Shown here: positions 33,787 through 45,614 of the stretch, piece by piece | How positions within the stretch are numbered: the first letter of the stretch is position 1 | How the letters are laid out: the number at the start of each line of letters is the position of its first letter | Origin: Diplolepis rosae | Lineage: Eukaryota > Arthropoda > Insecta > Hymenoptera > Diplolepididae | Length of the DNA: 64,000 nt | Direction of reading: 5' to 3' | Assembly (NCBI GenBank): GCA_030998225.1 | Contig: JAPYXD010000755.1 | Span: 2,963,501 to 3,027,500, forward strand | Notes under the pieces: model-generated | Databases searched by the model: none | The model's input: only the letters and a program-made list of their open reading frames with translations | Told to the model about the DNA's origin: nothing | Translations under genes and position numbers: made by a program

Positions 33787-35685
33787 GTGAATATAAACTA
33801 TACTTCAAAATGCTTAGAAATTGAGAATCACTGTTACCCTTTTAAATCTACCAATACATTTACTATTCCAGCTCGAACAGTTACAACATTTTATGTTAAT
33901 ATAAAAAATACAGAAAAGTGTAAAGGGTATGTACCTCGATTACATATGCAAGATGGCGTCTACGTAGGTGACGCAGTTGTAAAAAATCACAGAGGAAAAG
34001 CTTATTTAAAATTTGCAAACACAAATGAAATCCCAATTACATTATCCGTCCCATTAGTTAATTTAGAAGACTTTGAAGAACAAGAATGTTATAAACAAAT
34101 TGAAAATTTAATTAATTTCAAACAAACAAATAACGAAGATTTATCAAGTAAAATATTAAATAACTTTTTAAAAACTGACAATTCTCTAATTGACTCATGC
34201 AAATTTTATAATGTAACAGACGAAGACAGAGTAGAATGTATTAAAAAACTTCTGCGATTAGACCACTTAAATCAAGATGAATATGAACATGTAGAAAAAT
34301 TAATTAAAAATAATGCAGACAGATTTCAAATCCCAGGAGAACCACTTGAAGCTACTAATGTATTACAACATTCAATTCCTACTGTAGATGACGCTCCAAT
34401 TTTTTCAAGACAATATATATTTCCCCCAGTTCACAAGGAAGAAATTACAAGACAAGTCGATGAATTATTAAAAAATAAAATAATCAAGCCCTCACAATCA
34501 CCATATAACACTCCAGTGTGGATTGTTCCTAAAAAACCTGACTCCCAAGGAAAAATAAAATGGAGAATGGTTCTTGATTTTCGTAAATTAAATGAAAAAA
34601 CAATTGGCGATTCGTATCCTCTACCTAATATAAACGATATACTTGATTCTCTAGGGTCAGCAAAATATTTTTCAGTGTTTGATTTAGCTACCGGTTCTCA
34701 CCATATAAAAATGGACCCAAAAGCCTCTCACAAAACCGCAATTTCCACACCTCACGGTCATTACGAATTCGATAGAATGCCTTTCGGTTTAAAAACTGCA
34801 CCAGCCACATTTCAAAGATTAATGAATTTAACATTAACTGGATTAATCGGAACGGAACTTTTTGTATATCTTGATGACATAGTTATATATGCAAATACTC
34901 TAGAAGAGCACGAAATTAAATTCACCAATTTAGCAGAAAGACTTAGAAAAGCAAATCTTCACTTACAACCAGACAAATGCGAATTTTTACGACCTGAAGT
35001 AGGATATTTAGGTCATATAATTGATAAAAATGGAGTACGTCCAGATCCAAAAAAGATATTAGCTGTTAAAAACATTCCAATTCCAAAAATACAGAAAAAT
35101 GTTAAACAATTTTTAGGCTTAGCAGGATATTATAGATGATTTATTGATGGATTTTCAAAAATTTCAAGTCCTTTAAATCAACTTCTAAAAAAAGATATAC
35201 CTTTTAATTGGACAGAAAAACAACAAGCAGCTTTCGATATTTTAAAAGCAAAGTTATGTGAAGAACCACTTTTACAACGACCTGATTTTTCTCAACCCTT
35301 TATACTCACAACAGATGCCTCAGGATTTGCAATAGGAGGTATTTTATCACAAGGTAAAATAGGTAAAGATAAACCAATAGCATATGCTTCACGTAGTCTA
35401 AGTGATACTGAGAAAAAATATGTTACATATGAAAAAGAAGCTCTTGCTATAATATTTTGTGTAACTCATTTTCGTCCTTATTTGTATGGAAGAAAATTTA
35501 CTTTAGTGACTGATCACAAACCTCTAGTTTGGTTTCAAAATTCTCAAGACCCTTGTTCACGAGTTTCACGTTGGAGATTAAAACTCGTAGAATATAATTC
35601 TGATGTAATTTACAAAGCAGAATAAATGAATGTAAATACAGACGCTCTCTCAAGAAATCTTATTGATGATAACAAAGAGAAATAA
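33787..35685 (+). pseudogene. pol: Reverse transcriptase and RNase H (Ty3/gypsy)
   Basis: RT motifs in order: WRMVLDFRKLNEKT, YPLPNINDILDSLG, FDLATGSHHIKM, FDRMPFGLKTAPATFQRLMN and the catalytic FVYLDDIVIYA near 34862-34892. The tether (QFLGLAGYYR) is followed by a TGA at 35137-35139 in place of an Arg/Lys codon. RNase H follows in the same frame with TDASGFAIGG, YEKEALAII and VTDHKPLVW, and ends with a DALSRN motif after a TAA at 35623-35625. Another TAA lies at 35683-35685. The stops make this copy defective unless they are sequence errors. It would copy RNA to DNA and remove the RNA strand. Confidence 0.92.
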
Positions 35686-35735
35686 AAATATTTACAAGTT
35701 GATGACAATGATACTTTTATGACTTCTCAAGAGAA

Positions 35736-37593
35736 AATGTTTTCCAAGAAAACTCTGAAAATAAGGTGAAACCTTTAAAACGAAGAAACTTGAATCCAGT
35801 AATCGTACCAGACGACGTAGATCATTTTAGCGAAATTTCGGAAGCCCAAATATTAAATATTGACTCAAAAATTCCATAATTATTTCAAGAATTTCTTAGT
35901 GAAGAATCATTTAGTGAGATTGGTAAGAATATTTTAAAATACACAAATTTATTCAAAAATATGGCTTCAAGACTTATTTTTATGACAATATTTTTATTAA
36001 GTCCAATGTTTCCCAAAAAATACGAAAATTTATCATGGAAAACTATTACTACAAGAGCTCAAAAGAGAATAGAGCAAGAAAAAGCAAAAAATGTGGATCA
36101 AAATGAAACTCAAGAAAAATTAGACAAAAATTTTTGTTCTAAACCTCTTGTAAAAAAATCACGAGGTAGGCCAAGAAAAAATCTACTTACCAATTTAAAA
36201 AATATTCCCTCTCAAACAAAAAGAAAGAGAGGTAGACCAATAAAACAAATATTTGAAAACAAATTACCAGAAATAAATATGCAAAAGGGAAGCCGAACAA
36301 AAGTAGAATCAGATTCCGACTCTGATCCTGATTATTTAGATTATTTGAAACAAACTCAAGCAAAAAACATGAAGAAGAAGAAGAAGAATGCCAAAAAGCA
36401 AAAAAATATTAATGAATTCGAAAGTGATGACAGTGAAAATTATTTCTCAACCTCAGAAGATGAAATCAACGACATTGAAACCTCACACGAAGGAAATGAT
36501 GGAGAAAATTATGAAGAAAATTGGGAAGAGAATTTTGAAGATGATCTTGAAGACGATTTTGAAAAGAATTTCGAACAGAATTCTGACGAAAATTTTGAAG
36601 ACAATCTTGAGGAAAATTTTGAAGAGCAGTTTGATGAAAACCAAGAAGAAAAATTGGAGGAAGAATTTGAAGAGCCTTATTTTGAAGAAAATTTGAGATT
36701 AAACCAAAGATCTCAAATAAATTGTGAAAAATTCGATAAAGACCATGATAATTATTATCGTCCACCCCCAGAACCTCCTCCTATAAACTCTCAAACAGAA
36801 AAAATTATAACAAGGAAAAATTTAGTTGAATGTCGCGAACAATTAACTATGCGAAAAGATAATTATGCATACTTTGTTACAACAAATGGAACCCCTCGCG
36901 ACAACGGATCAAAAACTTTAGAAAAACGTGAAACATTACCAAAATTTAAAAATTTAAAAAAGGGAATAGCAAAAGAGATTAAAAAAGGAAACTACTACCA
37001 TTTTGCACTTCCAATTGAAGAAGAAACTAAGGACAATTTATCAGAAACTTTAAATAATATGAAATTATCAATTCACTCATTACACGAATTATCTCAAAAA
37101 TTTAAATTACGATCAATTAGTATTTCAAAAACTTTCAGAATTAATCATATACCTTGGGAAGAAGTGAAATCAATTTTCAATTCAATTTTTTCAAATTCAA
37201 CTACAAAAATTATAGTTTGCAATGGAATAACGCAATATCCAACAAAGGAACAACGAACTCGTTTAATTGAACAAGCTCATTCTTCGGCATTAGGAGGCCA
37301 TAAAGGCGTTACAAAAACTTATAGCCGAATTCGCCAAAATTTTTTTTGGGAAAATATGAAAGTAGACATTCAAAAATATATTCAAGGCTGTTTACAATGT
37401 CAACTGAAAAAATTAATCAGAGCCAAAACAAAAAATCCTATGGTAATCACAGACACACCCACTACTGCTTTTGAAAAAATATCAATGGACATTGTTGGTC
37501 CACTACCTGAAACAAAATCTGGTAACTTATATATTCTAACGATACAAGACAATTTTACCAAATATTCTTTAGCAATACCTCTTCCTAATCACC
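35736..37593 (+). pseudogene. Long AT-hook and acidic linker plus integrase N-terminal half
   Basis: The frame differs from RNase H (shift near 35735) and holds one TAA near 35879. An open stretch follows from about 35961. Two AT-hook-like cores, RGRPRK (about 36166) and RGRPIK (about 36229), are followed by an acidic, Phe-containing repeat region (NFEDDLEDDFEKNFEQ-type) to about 36700 and a Pro-rich patch. The integrase zinc finger has His in AHSSALGGHKG and the Cys pair in GCLQCQLKK (about 37270-37410). The core begins with SMDIVGPLP, the first catalytic Asp, and is cut at 37593 by the fold-back insertion. A linker of about 500 residues between RNase H and integrase is unusual; AT-hooks could bias integration to AT-rich DNA. 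Confidence 0.85.
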
Positions 37594-37749
37594 ATTGGGC
37601 AGAAGTTCGAGACGTCACCACAGACGAAATTGAAAAATAAATTTAAAAAATTCAAATCGGCACAGAAAAGTAAAATGACCATAGCTAACGTATATTTCAT
37701 GCTTTTGCAATAAAAAAAATATTTATCAACAAATTAAGGCCCGATAAAA

Positions 37750-40044
37750 TAATTCGAGACGGACGTATAGGACACGAATTTCAAATTTGTGAAAAAACCA
37801 AAAGCGTGTCTTATCTATATTTGGTACCGACTGAAAGAGTACACAAAGAGACATTACTAAAAAAATATAAACTATAAAAAACTACCCCGTGTGGTAACAT
37901 TAGGGCTCAGGAATTGAAGTCGAGACGGACGTATAGGACACGAATTTCAAATTTGTGAAAAAACCAAAAGCGTGTCTTATCTATATTTGGTACCGATTGA
38001 AAAAGTACACAAAGAGAAATTACTAAAAAAATATAAACTATAAAAAACTACCCCGCGTGGTAACATTAGGGCTCAGAAATTGAAGTCGAGACGGACGTAT
38101 AGGACACTAATTTCAAATTTATGAAATAACCAAAAGCGTGTCTTATCTATATTTGGCACCGCCTGTAAGATCACAGAAAGAGACATTTCCAAAAAAATAT
38201 AAACTTTAAAAAACTACCCCGCGTGGTAATATTAGGGCTCAGAAATTGAAGTCGAGACGGACGTATAGGACACGAATTTCAAATTTATGAAAAAACCAAA
38301 AGCGTGTCTTATCTATATTTGGCACCGACTGAAAGAGTACACAAAGAGACATTACTAAAAAAATATAGACTATAAAAAACTACCCCGCGTGGTAGCATTA
38401 GGGCTCAGAAATTGAAGTCGAGACGGACGTATAGGACACGATTTTCAAATTTATGAAAAAACCAAAAACGTGTCTTATCTATATTTGGCACCGACTGAAA
38501 GAGTACACAAAGAGACATTACTAAAAAAATATAAACTATAAAAAACTACCCCGCGTGGTAACATTAGGGCTCAGGAATTGAAGTCGAGACGGACGTATAG
38601 GACACGAATTTCAAATTTATGAAATAACCAAAATCGTGTCTTATCTATATTTGGCACCGCCTGTAAGATCACACAAAGAGACATTACTAAAGAAATATAA
38701 ACTGTAAAAAACTACCCCGCGTGGTAACATTAGGGCTCAGGAATTGAAGTCGAGACGGACGTATAGGACACGATTTTCAAATTTATGAAAAAACCAAAAG
38801 CGTGTCTTATCTATATTTGGCACCGACTGAAAGAGTACACAAAGAGACATTACTAAAAAAATATAGACTATAAAAAACTACCCCGCGTGGTAGCATTAGG
38901 GCTCAGAAATTGAAGTCGAGACGGACGTATAGGACACGAATTTCAAATTTATGAAAAAACCAAAAGCGTGTCTTATCTATATTTGGCACCGCCTGTAAGA
39001 TCACACAAAGAGACATTACTAAAAAAATATAAACTATAAAAAACTACCCCGCGTGGTAACATTAGGGCTCAGGAATTGAAGTCGAGACGGACGTATAGGA
39101 CACGAATTTCAAATTTATGAAATAACCAAAATCGTGTCTTATCTATATTTGGCACCGCCTGTAAGATCACACAAAGAGACATTACTAAAGAAATATAAAC
39201 TGTAAAAAACTACCCCGCGTGGTAACATTAGGGCTCAGGAATTGAAGTCGAGACGGACGTATAGGACACGAATTTCAAATTTATGAAAAAACCAAAAGCG
39301 TGTCTTATCTATATTTGGCACCACCTGTAAGATCACAGAAAGAGACATTACTAAAAAAATATAAACTATAAAAAACTACCCCGCGTGGTAGCATTAGGGC
39401 TCAGAAATTAAAGTCGAGACGGACGTATAGGACACGAATTTCAAATTTGTGATAAAACTGAAAGCGTGTCTTAGCTATATTTGGCACCGACTGAAAGAGT
39501 ACACAAAGAGACATTACTAAAAAAATATAAACTATAAAAAACTACCCCGCGTGGTAACATTAGGGCTCAGGAATGGAAGTCGAGACGGACGTATAGGACA
39601 CGTATTTCAAATTTATGAAAAAACCAAAAGCGAGTCTTATCTATATTTGGCACCGACTGAAAGATCACAGAAAGAGACATTACTAAAAAAATATAAACTA
39701 TAAAAAACTACCCCGCCTGGTAGCATTAGGGCTCAGAAATTGAAGTCGAGACGGACGTATAGGACACGAATTTCAAATTTGTGAAAAAACCAAAAGCGTG
39801 TCTTATCTATATTTGGTACCGACTGAAAGAGTACACAAAGAGACATTACTAAAAAAATATAAACTATAAAAAACTACCCCGCGTGGTAACATTAGGGCTC
39901 AGGAATTGAAGTCGAGACGGACGTATAGGACACGAATTTCAAATTTGTGAAAAAACCAAAAGCGTGTCTTATCTATATTTGGCACCGACTGAAACAGTAC
40001 ACAAAGAGACATTACTAAAAAAATATAAACTATAAAAAACTACC
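37750..40044 (+). repeat. Left array: about 14 copies of a 166-bp unit
   Basis: Each unit contains GTCGAGACGGACGTATAGGA, GCGTGTCTTATCTATATTTG, GAGACATTACTAAAAAAATA and CCGCGTGGTAACATTAGGGC. Small variants (GTACC or GCACC, AGAGTACACAAAG or AGATCACAGAAAG) recur in pairs, suggesting higher-order duplication of two- to four-unit blocks. Confidence 0.93.
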
Positions 40045-41059
40045 CTAGAAACTAGAATGAAGAAACGCTTGGTTTGAACAGTCATGGGCGCGGTAGGGTA
40101 CGGGGTAGAGAGGGGAGTCGTGACGTAGGTAGGTACACTCGAACTGCGTTATCCGGTAGCGTACAATAGTGTATACTTGCCTGAAACTTTGCAAAGAATA
40201 TCACTAGGATTTCCTCGAGGATATTTTCAATAATTGAATTGCGGGATGATAAAACACCACAGAAAATTGTCTAAGACGTTTAGGGTGACTCGAGATGACA
40301 TTTGATGCCTCGAAAATTATTTCTTGAAACGTTAAATCATAAAACTTTTTGCTGTGAAGAAAAATTCATTTTGCGTTTCCCCTTTTTTTTAAAAAAAAGT
40401 TGTATCTGCTACTAATTCTAATGAAAAGCACTGAAAAGTCGATTTTCAAACAATAAATTTTAATGAATGTTTCAACTTGAACTCACTCTGAAAGATAATG
40501 TCCTAAATGTTATTACATGAATACTGGAGAGATAACTTTTCAAACTATTCTTAAGTTGGCTGGCTATTTCAAATTATTCTTCTTACGTAAAAAAAATGTT
40601 ATTAATTTTTTCAACAAGAAATATTAAAACTGTATTATAAAATGTTCAATCGATTTGTATATCGAGGGAATTTTGAGTAAACGCTGACCCGAAGCGAAAT
40701 AAATTTTCATTAGTATGTAATAAAGTTTTATAAAAAGAATAATTTGAAATAGCCAGTCAACTTAAGAATATTTAAAAGAGTTATCTCCCTAATTTTCATG
40801 TTAAAATTTGGACACTAGCTTTGAATGTGAGGTAATATGAAAATATTAATTAGATTTTATTGTGCAAAAATCCACTTTCTAGTGCTTTTTGTTAGAACAG
40901 TGGAAGATAAAGAATATGAAAAAAAACCAGCTTGTTGTTTTTTTATAAATTTGAAGCAAGAGTTGCGAACGATACGTCTTTGTGTACTCTTACAATTCGT
41001 CCGAAATATACACAAGACACTATCTTCATTTTTTCATAAAATTGAAAGGTATTTTCCCC
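40045..41059. other. Core of the fold-back element
   Basis: No transposase or other coding sequence is recognised. An inner inverted repeat (about 40500-40590 facing 40728-40812) shares CTTAAGTTG.CTGGCTATTT and AGATAACT. A short GC-rich block (GGGCGCGGTAGGGTACGGGG) lies near 40085. A plus-strand ORF at 40837-41085 runs into the right array and is probably incidental. Confidence 0.6.
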
Positions 41060-42240
41060 ATGACTGTCTCGACTTCAATTCCTGAGCCCTAATGTTACCA
41101 CGCGGGGTAGTTTTATATAGTTTATATTTTTTTAGTAATGTCTCTTTCTGTAATCTTTCAGTCGGTGCCAAATGTAGATAAGACACGCTTTTGGTTTTTT
41201 CATAAATTTGAAATTCGTGTCCTATACATACGTCTGGACTTCAATTCCTGAGCCCTAATGTTACCACGCGGGGTAGTTTTTTATAGTTTATATTTTTTTA
41301 GTAATGTCTCTTTCTGTGATCTTTCAGTCGGTGCCAAATATAGATAAGACACGCTTTTGGTTTTTTCATAAATTTGAAATTCGTGTCCTATACGTCCGTC
41401 TCGACTTCAATTCCTCAGCCCTAATGTTACCACGCGGGGTAGTTATTTATAGTTTATATTTTTTTAGTAATGTCTCTTTGTGTACTCTTTCAGTCGGTGC
41501 CAAATATAGATAAGACACGCTTTTGGTTTTTTCATAAATTTGAAATTCGTGTCCTATACATCCGTCTCGACTTCAATTCCTGAGACCTAATGTTACCACG
41601 CGGGGTAGTTTTTTATAGTTTATATTTTTTTAGTAATGTCTCTTTGTGTACTCTTTCAGTCGGTGCCAAATATAGATAAGACACGCTTTTGGTTTTTTCC
41701 CAAATTTGAAATTCGTGTCCTATACGTCCGTCTCGACTTCAATTCCTGAGCCCTAATGTTACCACGCGGGGTAGTTTTTTATAGTTTATATTTTTTTAGT
41801 AACGTCTCGTTGTGTACTCTTTCAGTCGGTGCCAAATATAGATAAGACACGCTTTTGGTTTTTTCACAAATTTGAAATTCGTGTCCTATACGTCCGTCTC
41901 GACTTCAATTCCTGAGCCCTAATGTTACCACGCGGGGTAGTTTTTTATAGTTTATATTTTTTTAGTAATGTCTCTTTGTATACTCTTTCAGTCGGTGCCA
42001 AATATAGATAAGACACGCTTTTGGTTTTTTCATAAATTTGAAATTCGTGTCCTATACGTCCGTCTCGACTTCAATTTCTGAGCCCTAATGCTACCACGCG
42101 GGGTAGTTTTTTATAGTTTATATTTTTTTAGTAATGTCTCTTTCTGTAATCTTACAGGCGGTGCCAAATATAGATAAGACACGTTTATGGTTTTTTTATA
42201 AATTTGAAATACGTGTCCTATACGACCGTCTCGAATTATT
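41060..42240 (-). repeat. Right array: about 7 inverted copies of the 166-bp unit
   Basis: The same unit as the left array in opposite orientation (CCACGCGGGGTAGTTTTTTA, CAAATATAGATAAGACACGC, CGTCCGTCTCGACTTCAATT). ORFs across it are incidental. Confidence 0.93.
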
Positions 42241-42405
42241 TTATCGAGCCTTAATTTGTTGTTAAATTTTTTTTTTTTATTGCAAAAGCATGAAATACAC
42301 GTTAGCTATGGTCATTTTACTTTTCTGTGCCGATTTGAATTTTTTAAATTTATTTTTCAATTTCGTCTGTGGTGACGTCTCGAACTTCTGCCCAATCTAA
42401 TCACC

Positions 42406-43107
42406 AAGCTATTACAATAGCAGATGCTTTTGTGAAAAAATTTATTTGCATATTTGGATAACCAAAAGGAGTACTTACTGACCAAGGCAGATTTTTTAAG
42501 TAATTTATTAAAAAGATTGGCAAAACGTTTTAGAATTAAACAATTTCGTACCACAGCTTTTCACCCTCAATCAAACGGATCATTAGAACGTTCACATCAT
42601 GTTTTAAGAGAATATCTCAAACAATTTGTTGCAAAAAATTCAGAATGGGATGATTGGCTTGAACTAGCAATGTTCTCGTATAATACTAGTGTACATGAAG
42701 GCACAAAATGCACACCCTATGAATTGGTTTTTGGTAAATTAGCTCGTGAACCTTCCAGCGAACCTTTATCACAACAAGAAAAATTACAAACGTATGATGA
42801 TTATTTAATTAATTTCGTAACTCAACTACACGAAATGCGAACCCAAGCAAGAGAGAATCTTATTTCAGCAAAAGAAAAATCGAAAATATATTATGATAAA
42901 AAAATAAATTCTTTAGAAGTAAAAATTGGAGACAACGTATTTTTATTAAAAGGAGGTAAAATAAAAAAACTAGAGAACAGTTATACAGGGCCTTATGAAA
43001 TATTGGAAGTGTTAGGAAAAGGGAATGTCAAAATAAGCTATAAAGGCAAACCTACTGTAGTTCACATTAATAGACTAAAACGCTCACACGTACAAGTACA
43101 AAAGTAG
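42406..43107 (+). pseudogene. Integrase C-terminal half of the large retrotransposon
   Basis: The segment continues the core after the fold-back insert. The second catalytic Asp is in VLTDQGRFF (codon at 42480). TAA codons lie at 42459-42461 and 42501-42503, and a frame change follows near 42510. From there the frame is open to 43107 with FHPQSNGSLERSHHVL (catalytic Glu near 42585), the WLELAMFSYN region, and a C-terminal GPYEILEVLGKG domain typical of Ty3/gypsy integrases of the GPY/F class. The protein is broken both by the insert and by these changes. Confidence 0.9.
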
Positions 43108-43321
43108 ATAAATAAAAAAAAATAACGAACAAAATATCTTTACTTTAATTATAAAAAATATGTATACATATACAGTTGAAACAAAATATAGAAATTTTAT
43201 TTTGTCGATAAATGGTAAAAATAAAAAAAAAATATACATATATAAAATTTATATAAAAATATATATTTTATATAAAAAATATATACAACAAATTTAGACA
43301 TAACACATTATTCCAGATATA

Positions 43322-43603
43322 ATGGATCAAATTCATCGCAAACGCATAGATGATCTCATTGAAATAGTTCCCTGTTTTATCGACATGGTAGCTCTCTGGC
43401 CATAGTTAATTCAAACTGGAATTTTTAACCAAGACGACTGTAATATTCCCACATGGAGCAAAAACCTAAACAATCCAGATACAATAAAAGATATTTTTTC
43501 AACAATCAAAACAAGAGGACCAGACGCATACAAAAACTTGATTATCAGTTTACGCCTATCAGATCATATTGTCATAGCTGACATGTTGGATATTATAGAC
43601 TAA
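43322..43603 (+). pseudogene. CARD (death-fold) domain ORF
   Basis: 93 codons from ATG to TAA at 43601-43603, with one TAG at 43403-43405 (codon 28). The whole ORF is one CARD: a basic helix 1 (HRKRIDDLIEIV), the helix 2-3 region LIQTGIFNQDD, and the most diagnostic end, IKTRGPDAYKNLIISLR followed by a hydrophobic final helix. The Arg-Gly-Pro-x-Ala-Tyr/Phe motif is typical of CARDs in insect apoptosis proteins such as Dronc. CARDs recruit caspases by homotypic pairing. An AG acceptor-like site ends at 43316, five nt before the ATG. A free CARD could act as a decoy against apoptosome assembly, but that is inference. It was probably captured from a host; the TAG implies loss of function in this copy or a base error. 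Confidence 0.75.
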
Positions 43604-43747
43604 GTACATAAAATAAAAAACTTAATAAATATCATAAAAAAAAAATATATATATATATAACAGTAACAACAAAATTGTTTATTAAGTAATTTTATTAATT
43701 CTTTTTTTACAAAGCAAGCTGCTAATTGGAACCTCCTTTTCCCAGAG

Positions 43748-43883
43748 ATGGGATTACGAGGCTTCCTTTTGGCACTGCTCATTTGCAAATTCAACTATAT
43801 AACAACAGTCTACGCCATCATAGGATTCGATTGCGGTTCAAATCAATCAAATATTACGACATTAGCACGCGCCAAGCTGGAGG
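43748..43883 (+). CDS. Signal peptide plus glycoprotein N-terminus, possible first exon
   Basis: The ATG at 43748 lies two nt after a strong acceptor-like CTCCTTTTCCCAG. It encodes a hydrophobic signal peptide (GLRGFLLALLICKF) and then a short stretch with FDCGSNQSNITT that resembles the start of the mature ectodomain in chuvirus-type glycoproteins found in insect elements. The resemblance stops near residue 40, and a donor-like GGAG|GTGAGA lies at 43884. So it may be the first exon of a spliced glycoprotein, or a fragment. The frame stays open to 44038 but loses any recognisable character. Confidence 0.4.
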
Positions 43884-45614
43884 TGAGATGGGGGAAAGGC
43901 TTTCTCCTCGTCGTCGCGTGGCATGCTTTCTCTTATCAACGTATACCAATTTTTGAACACTTCTACAAGACGAAATATCCAACGATTTGGAATTTGAAGA
44001 ACGCCATTATGATTGCGAAAATGCCAGCTTTCTCCTGATACCGATTTCCAACCTGAAAACGGTCGCAAAAAGGGGGAAAACATCGTGCATAAAAATCTTA
44101 ATTTATTAATTTAATTGGACGTAATCGCGGTCGTTAATTCAGGCGCGCGCAAGTTAATTAAGGGGGGAAATTGATTGAGAGGTGGAAATCCGAGGCGATG
44201 TGCTTGATTGCAGATCCTCGAAAATGAGTCCGGTTCCGCACCTGCAAAAGGTGAGGACTTGTCGCTCGTGGCGGCGATTTTTCTGGACGATATATCAGGT
44301 CAGAGCTCATAGTCAGGTGACGTGCATTTTAGCATCACCGCACCTGACTATTGGAGAATCTGATCGTCTATGTTACCCAGCCCCCTTTTAAGATAGGGAT
44401 TAGCAGGCTCACGTTTTTTTTTTGGTTTTGGACGCGTTTCTCGATTGGATTTTGTCGCGGTTTACTGGTTTTCTTTTTAGGCTTGACATCGACGTTACAC
44501 GAGGGATTTAATTGTCAAAAGAAAATAATAAATAGATTTGTTCTTAAATTCTTGAGTGTCGAGTACCCGTTGACTCACCCCGAGTGAGAAATTGGGAAAG
44601 TCACTCCTATTTTAAGGAATCTCTGTCTCGTAAATTGCCAATCAGGTGCCGTAGCCCCTTTGGGCACTTTACCTGTGAGGTAATAATTTTTTTTTATATA
44701 TATCACAAACCAAATTGTCAACCAGGTGCCGTAGCCCCTCAGGGCACTTTACCTGGGAGACGACATCCTTTTTCTCTTCTTTTACTTTTTGGTAAATTCA
44801 ATTGTGGATCTGGTGCCGTAGCCCCTTTGGGCACTTTACCAGTGACACGTACTTCCTTACCCCCGGAGAATTGAAGAACAAATCTACGCGAAATCGCGTG
44901 GTCAGGCGGGGAGGTTTTCATTTCAATAATTGAGAAATTGAACGCATCTTCTACGCAAATGATGAAAGTTTCTGTGAGTGTAAGCCCAAGTGCTTTTAGT
45001 CACCACAAAACCTCTGATGCTATAAATTTGGAAGATTTCCTTAATTTGAGCAAGCGAAAGACTAAATTGGTTCTTATTAGTGTTTGAATGCTTCAAGGGT
45101 GGAGAACGGAATCGTAATGAACAAGGGAAAATTCATGTTGAAAAGAGCCTGCCAGTCGACCAAGTTTTATTTTCAGGAGTAGGGAATTCCCAAAATTAAA
45201 ACGTGTTTTGAAGACATAACTGTGCGAAATAACGCAGCAAATATTAATCGAAATTTTATTTATGAATTCTAGATACGAAGTCTATAAAACACGGGCAATA
45301 TTTCGACGATTCCTCCGTATTACTCTTTCTCATTCCGAAAAACTGAAAATCGTGAGTTTCTTTGCCGTTCTTACTCATTAAATAAAGAATAAAAATTCGC
45401 GAAATTTTCACCCTTCGTGTGACCCACTCAGAAATTTCGGAAGTAATTTTGTCTCAAAATAGGGCAAAATTGTTGTTTAATAACTCAGTAAATTAAGGTA
45501 ATTAAAAATTGATGATTTGAAATTTAAAATCAGAATTTAAAAGCGAAACTTTTGACCAAGTCGGGCAAAAATAGATTTATAAACGCTTTAAAATCAACTA
45601 ATTAAAGATCGTAA
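43884..45614 (+). other. Accessory-region spacer with splice-like sites, no ORF recognised
   Basis: The segment is more GC-rich than the rest of the element and has no convincing ORF. A 37-nt segment 44214-44250 lies between TTGATTGCAG and GTGAGGAC, like a mini-exon. Three tandem hairpins occupy 44640-44850. It may hold introns or regulatory RNA of the accessory cassette, or transduced host sequence. Confidence 0.4.
44640..44850 (+). ncRNA. Three tandem conserved RNA hairpins
   Basis: Copies at about 44644, 44724 and 44810 (period 80-87 bp) share GGTGCCGTAGCCCC and GGGCACTTTACC. Each can fold with an outer stem and an inner GCCC/GGGC stem. In copies 1 and 2 the outer stem is CAGGT with ACCTG; in copy 3 it is CTGGT with ACCAG, a compensatory pair change. 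Inner loop changes (CTTT or CTCA) are loop-only. This pattern supports selection on RNA structure. No known family is recognised; export, packaging or translation roles are possible. Confidence 0.6.

Larger units (their letters stand above)
37594..42396. mobile_element. Fold-back (FB-like) element with 9-bp target duplication
   Basis: The element begins ATTGGGCAG and ends CTGCCCAAT and is flanked by a perfect 9-bp duplication CTAATCACC (37585-37593 and 42397-42405). The outer about 165 bp of each end are inverted copies; then come large inverted arrays of a 166-bp tandem unit, about 14 copies on the left and about 7 on the right, around a 1-kb core. Long tandem-repeat TIRs and 9-bp duplications are the hallmarks of Drosophila FB elements and of MULE-type transposition. 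No transposase is present, so it is non-autonomous. It splits the integrase core and so came after the retrotransposon. Confidence 0.88.

Noticed and set aside
36388..36765. Lys/Ile-rich plus-strand ORF and Leu/Asn/Phe-rich minus-strand ORF
   Set aside because: Both are shadows of the acidic GAA/AAT-rich linker in the integrase-containing frame.
37750..42240. Regularly spaced repeats as a possible CRISPR array
   Set aside because: The whole 166-bp unit is repeated with no unique spacers, in a eukaryotic fold-back element.
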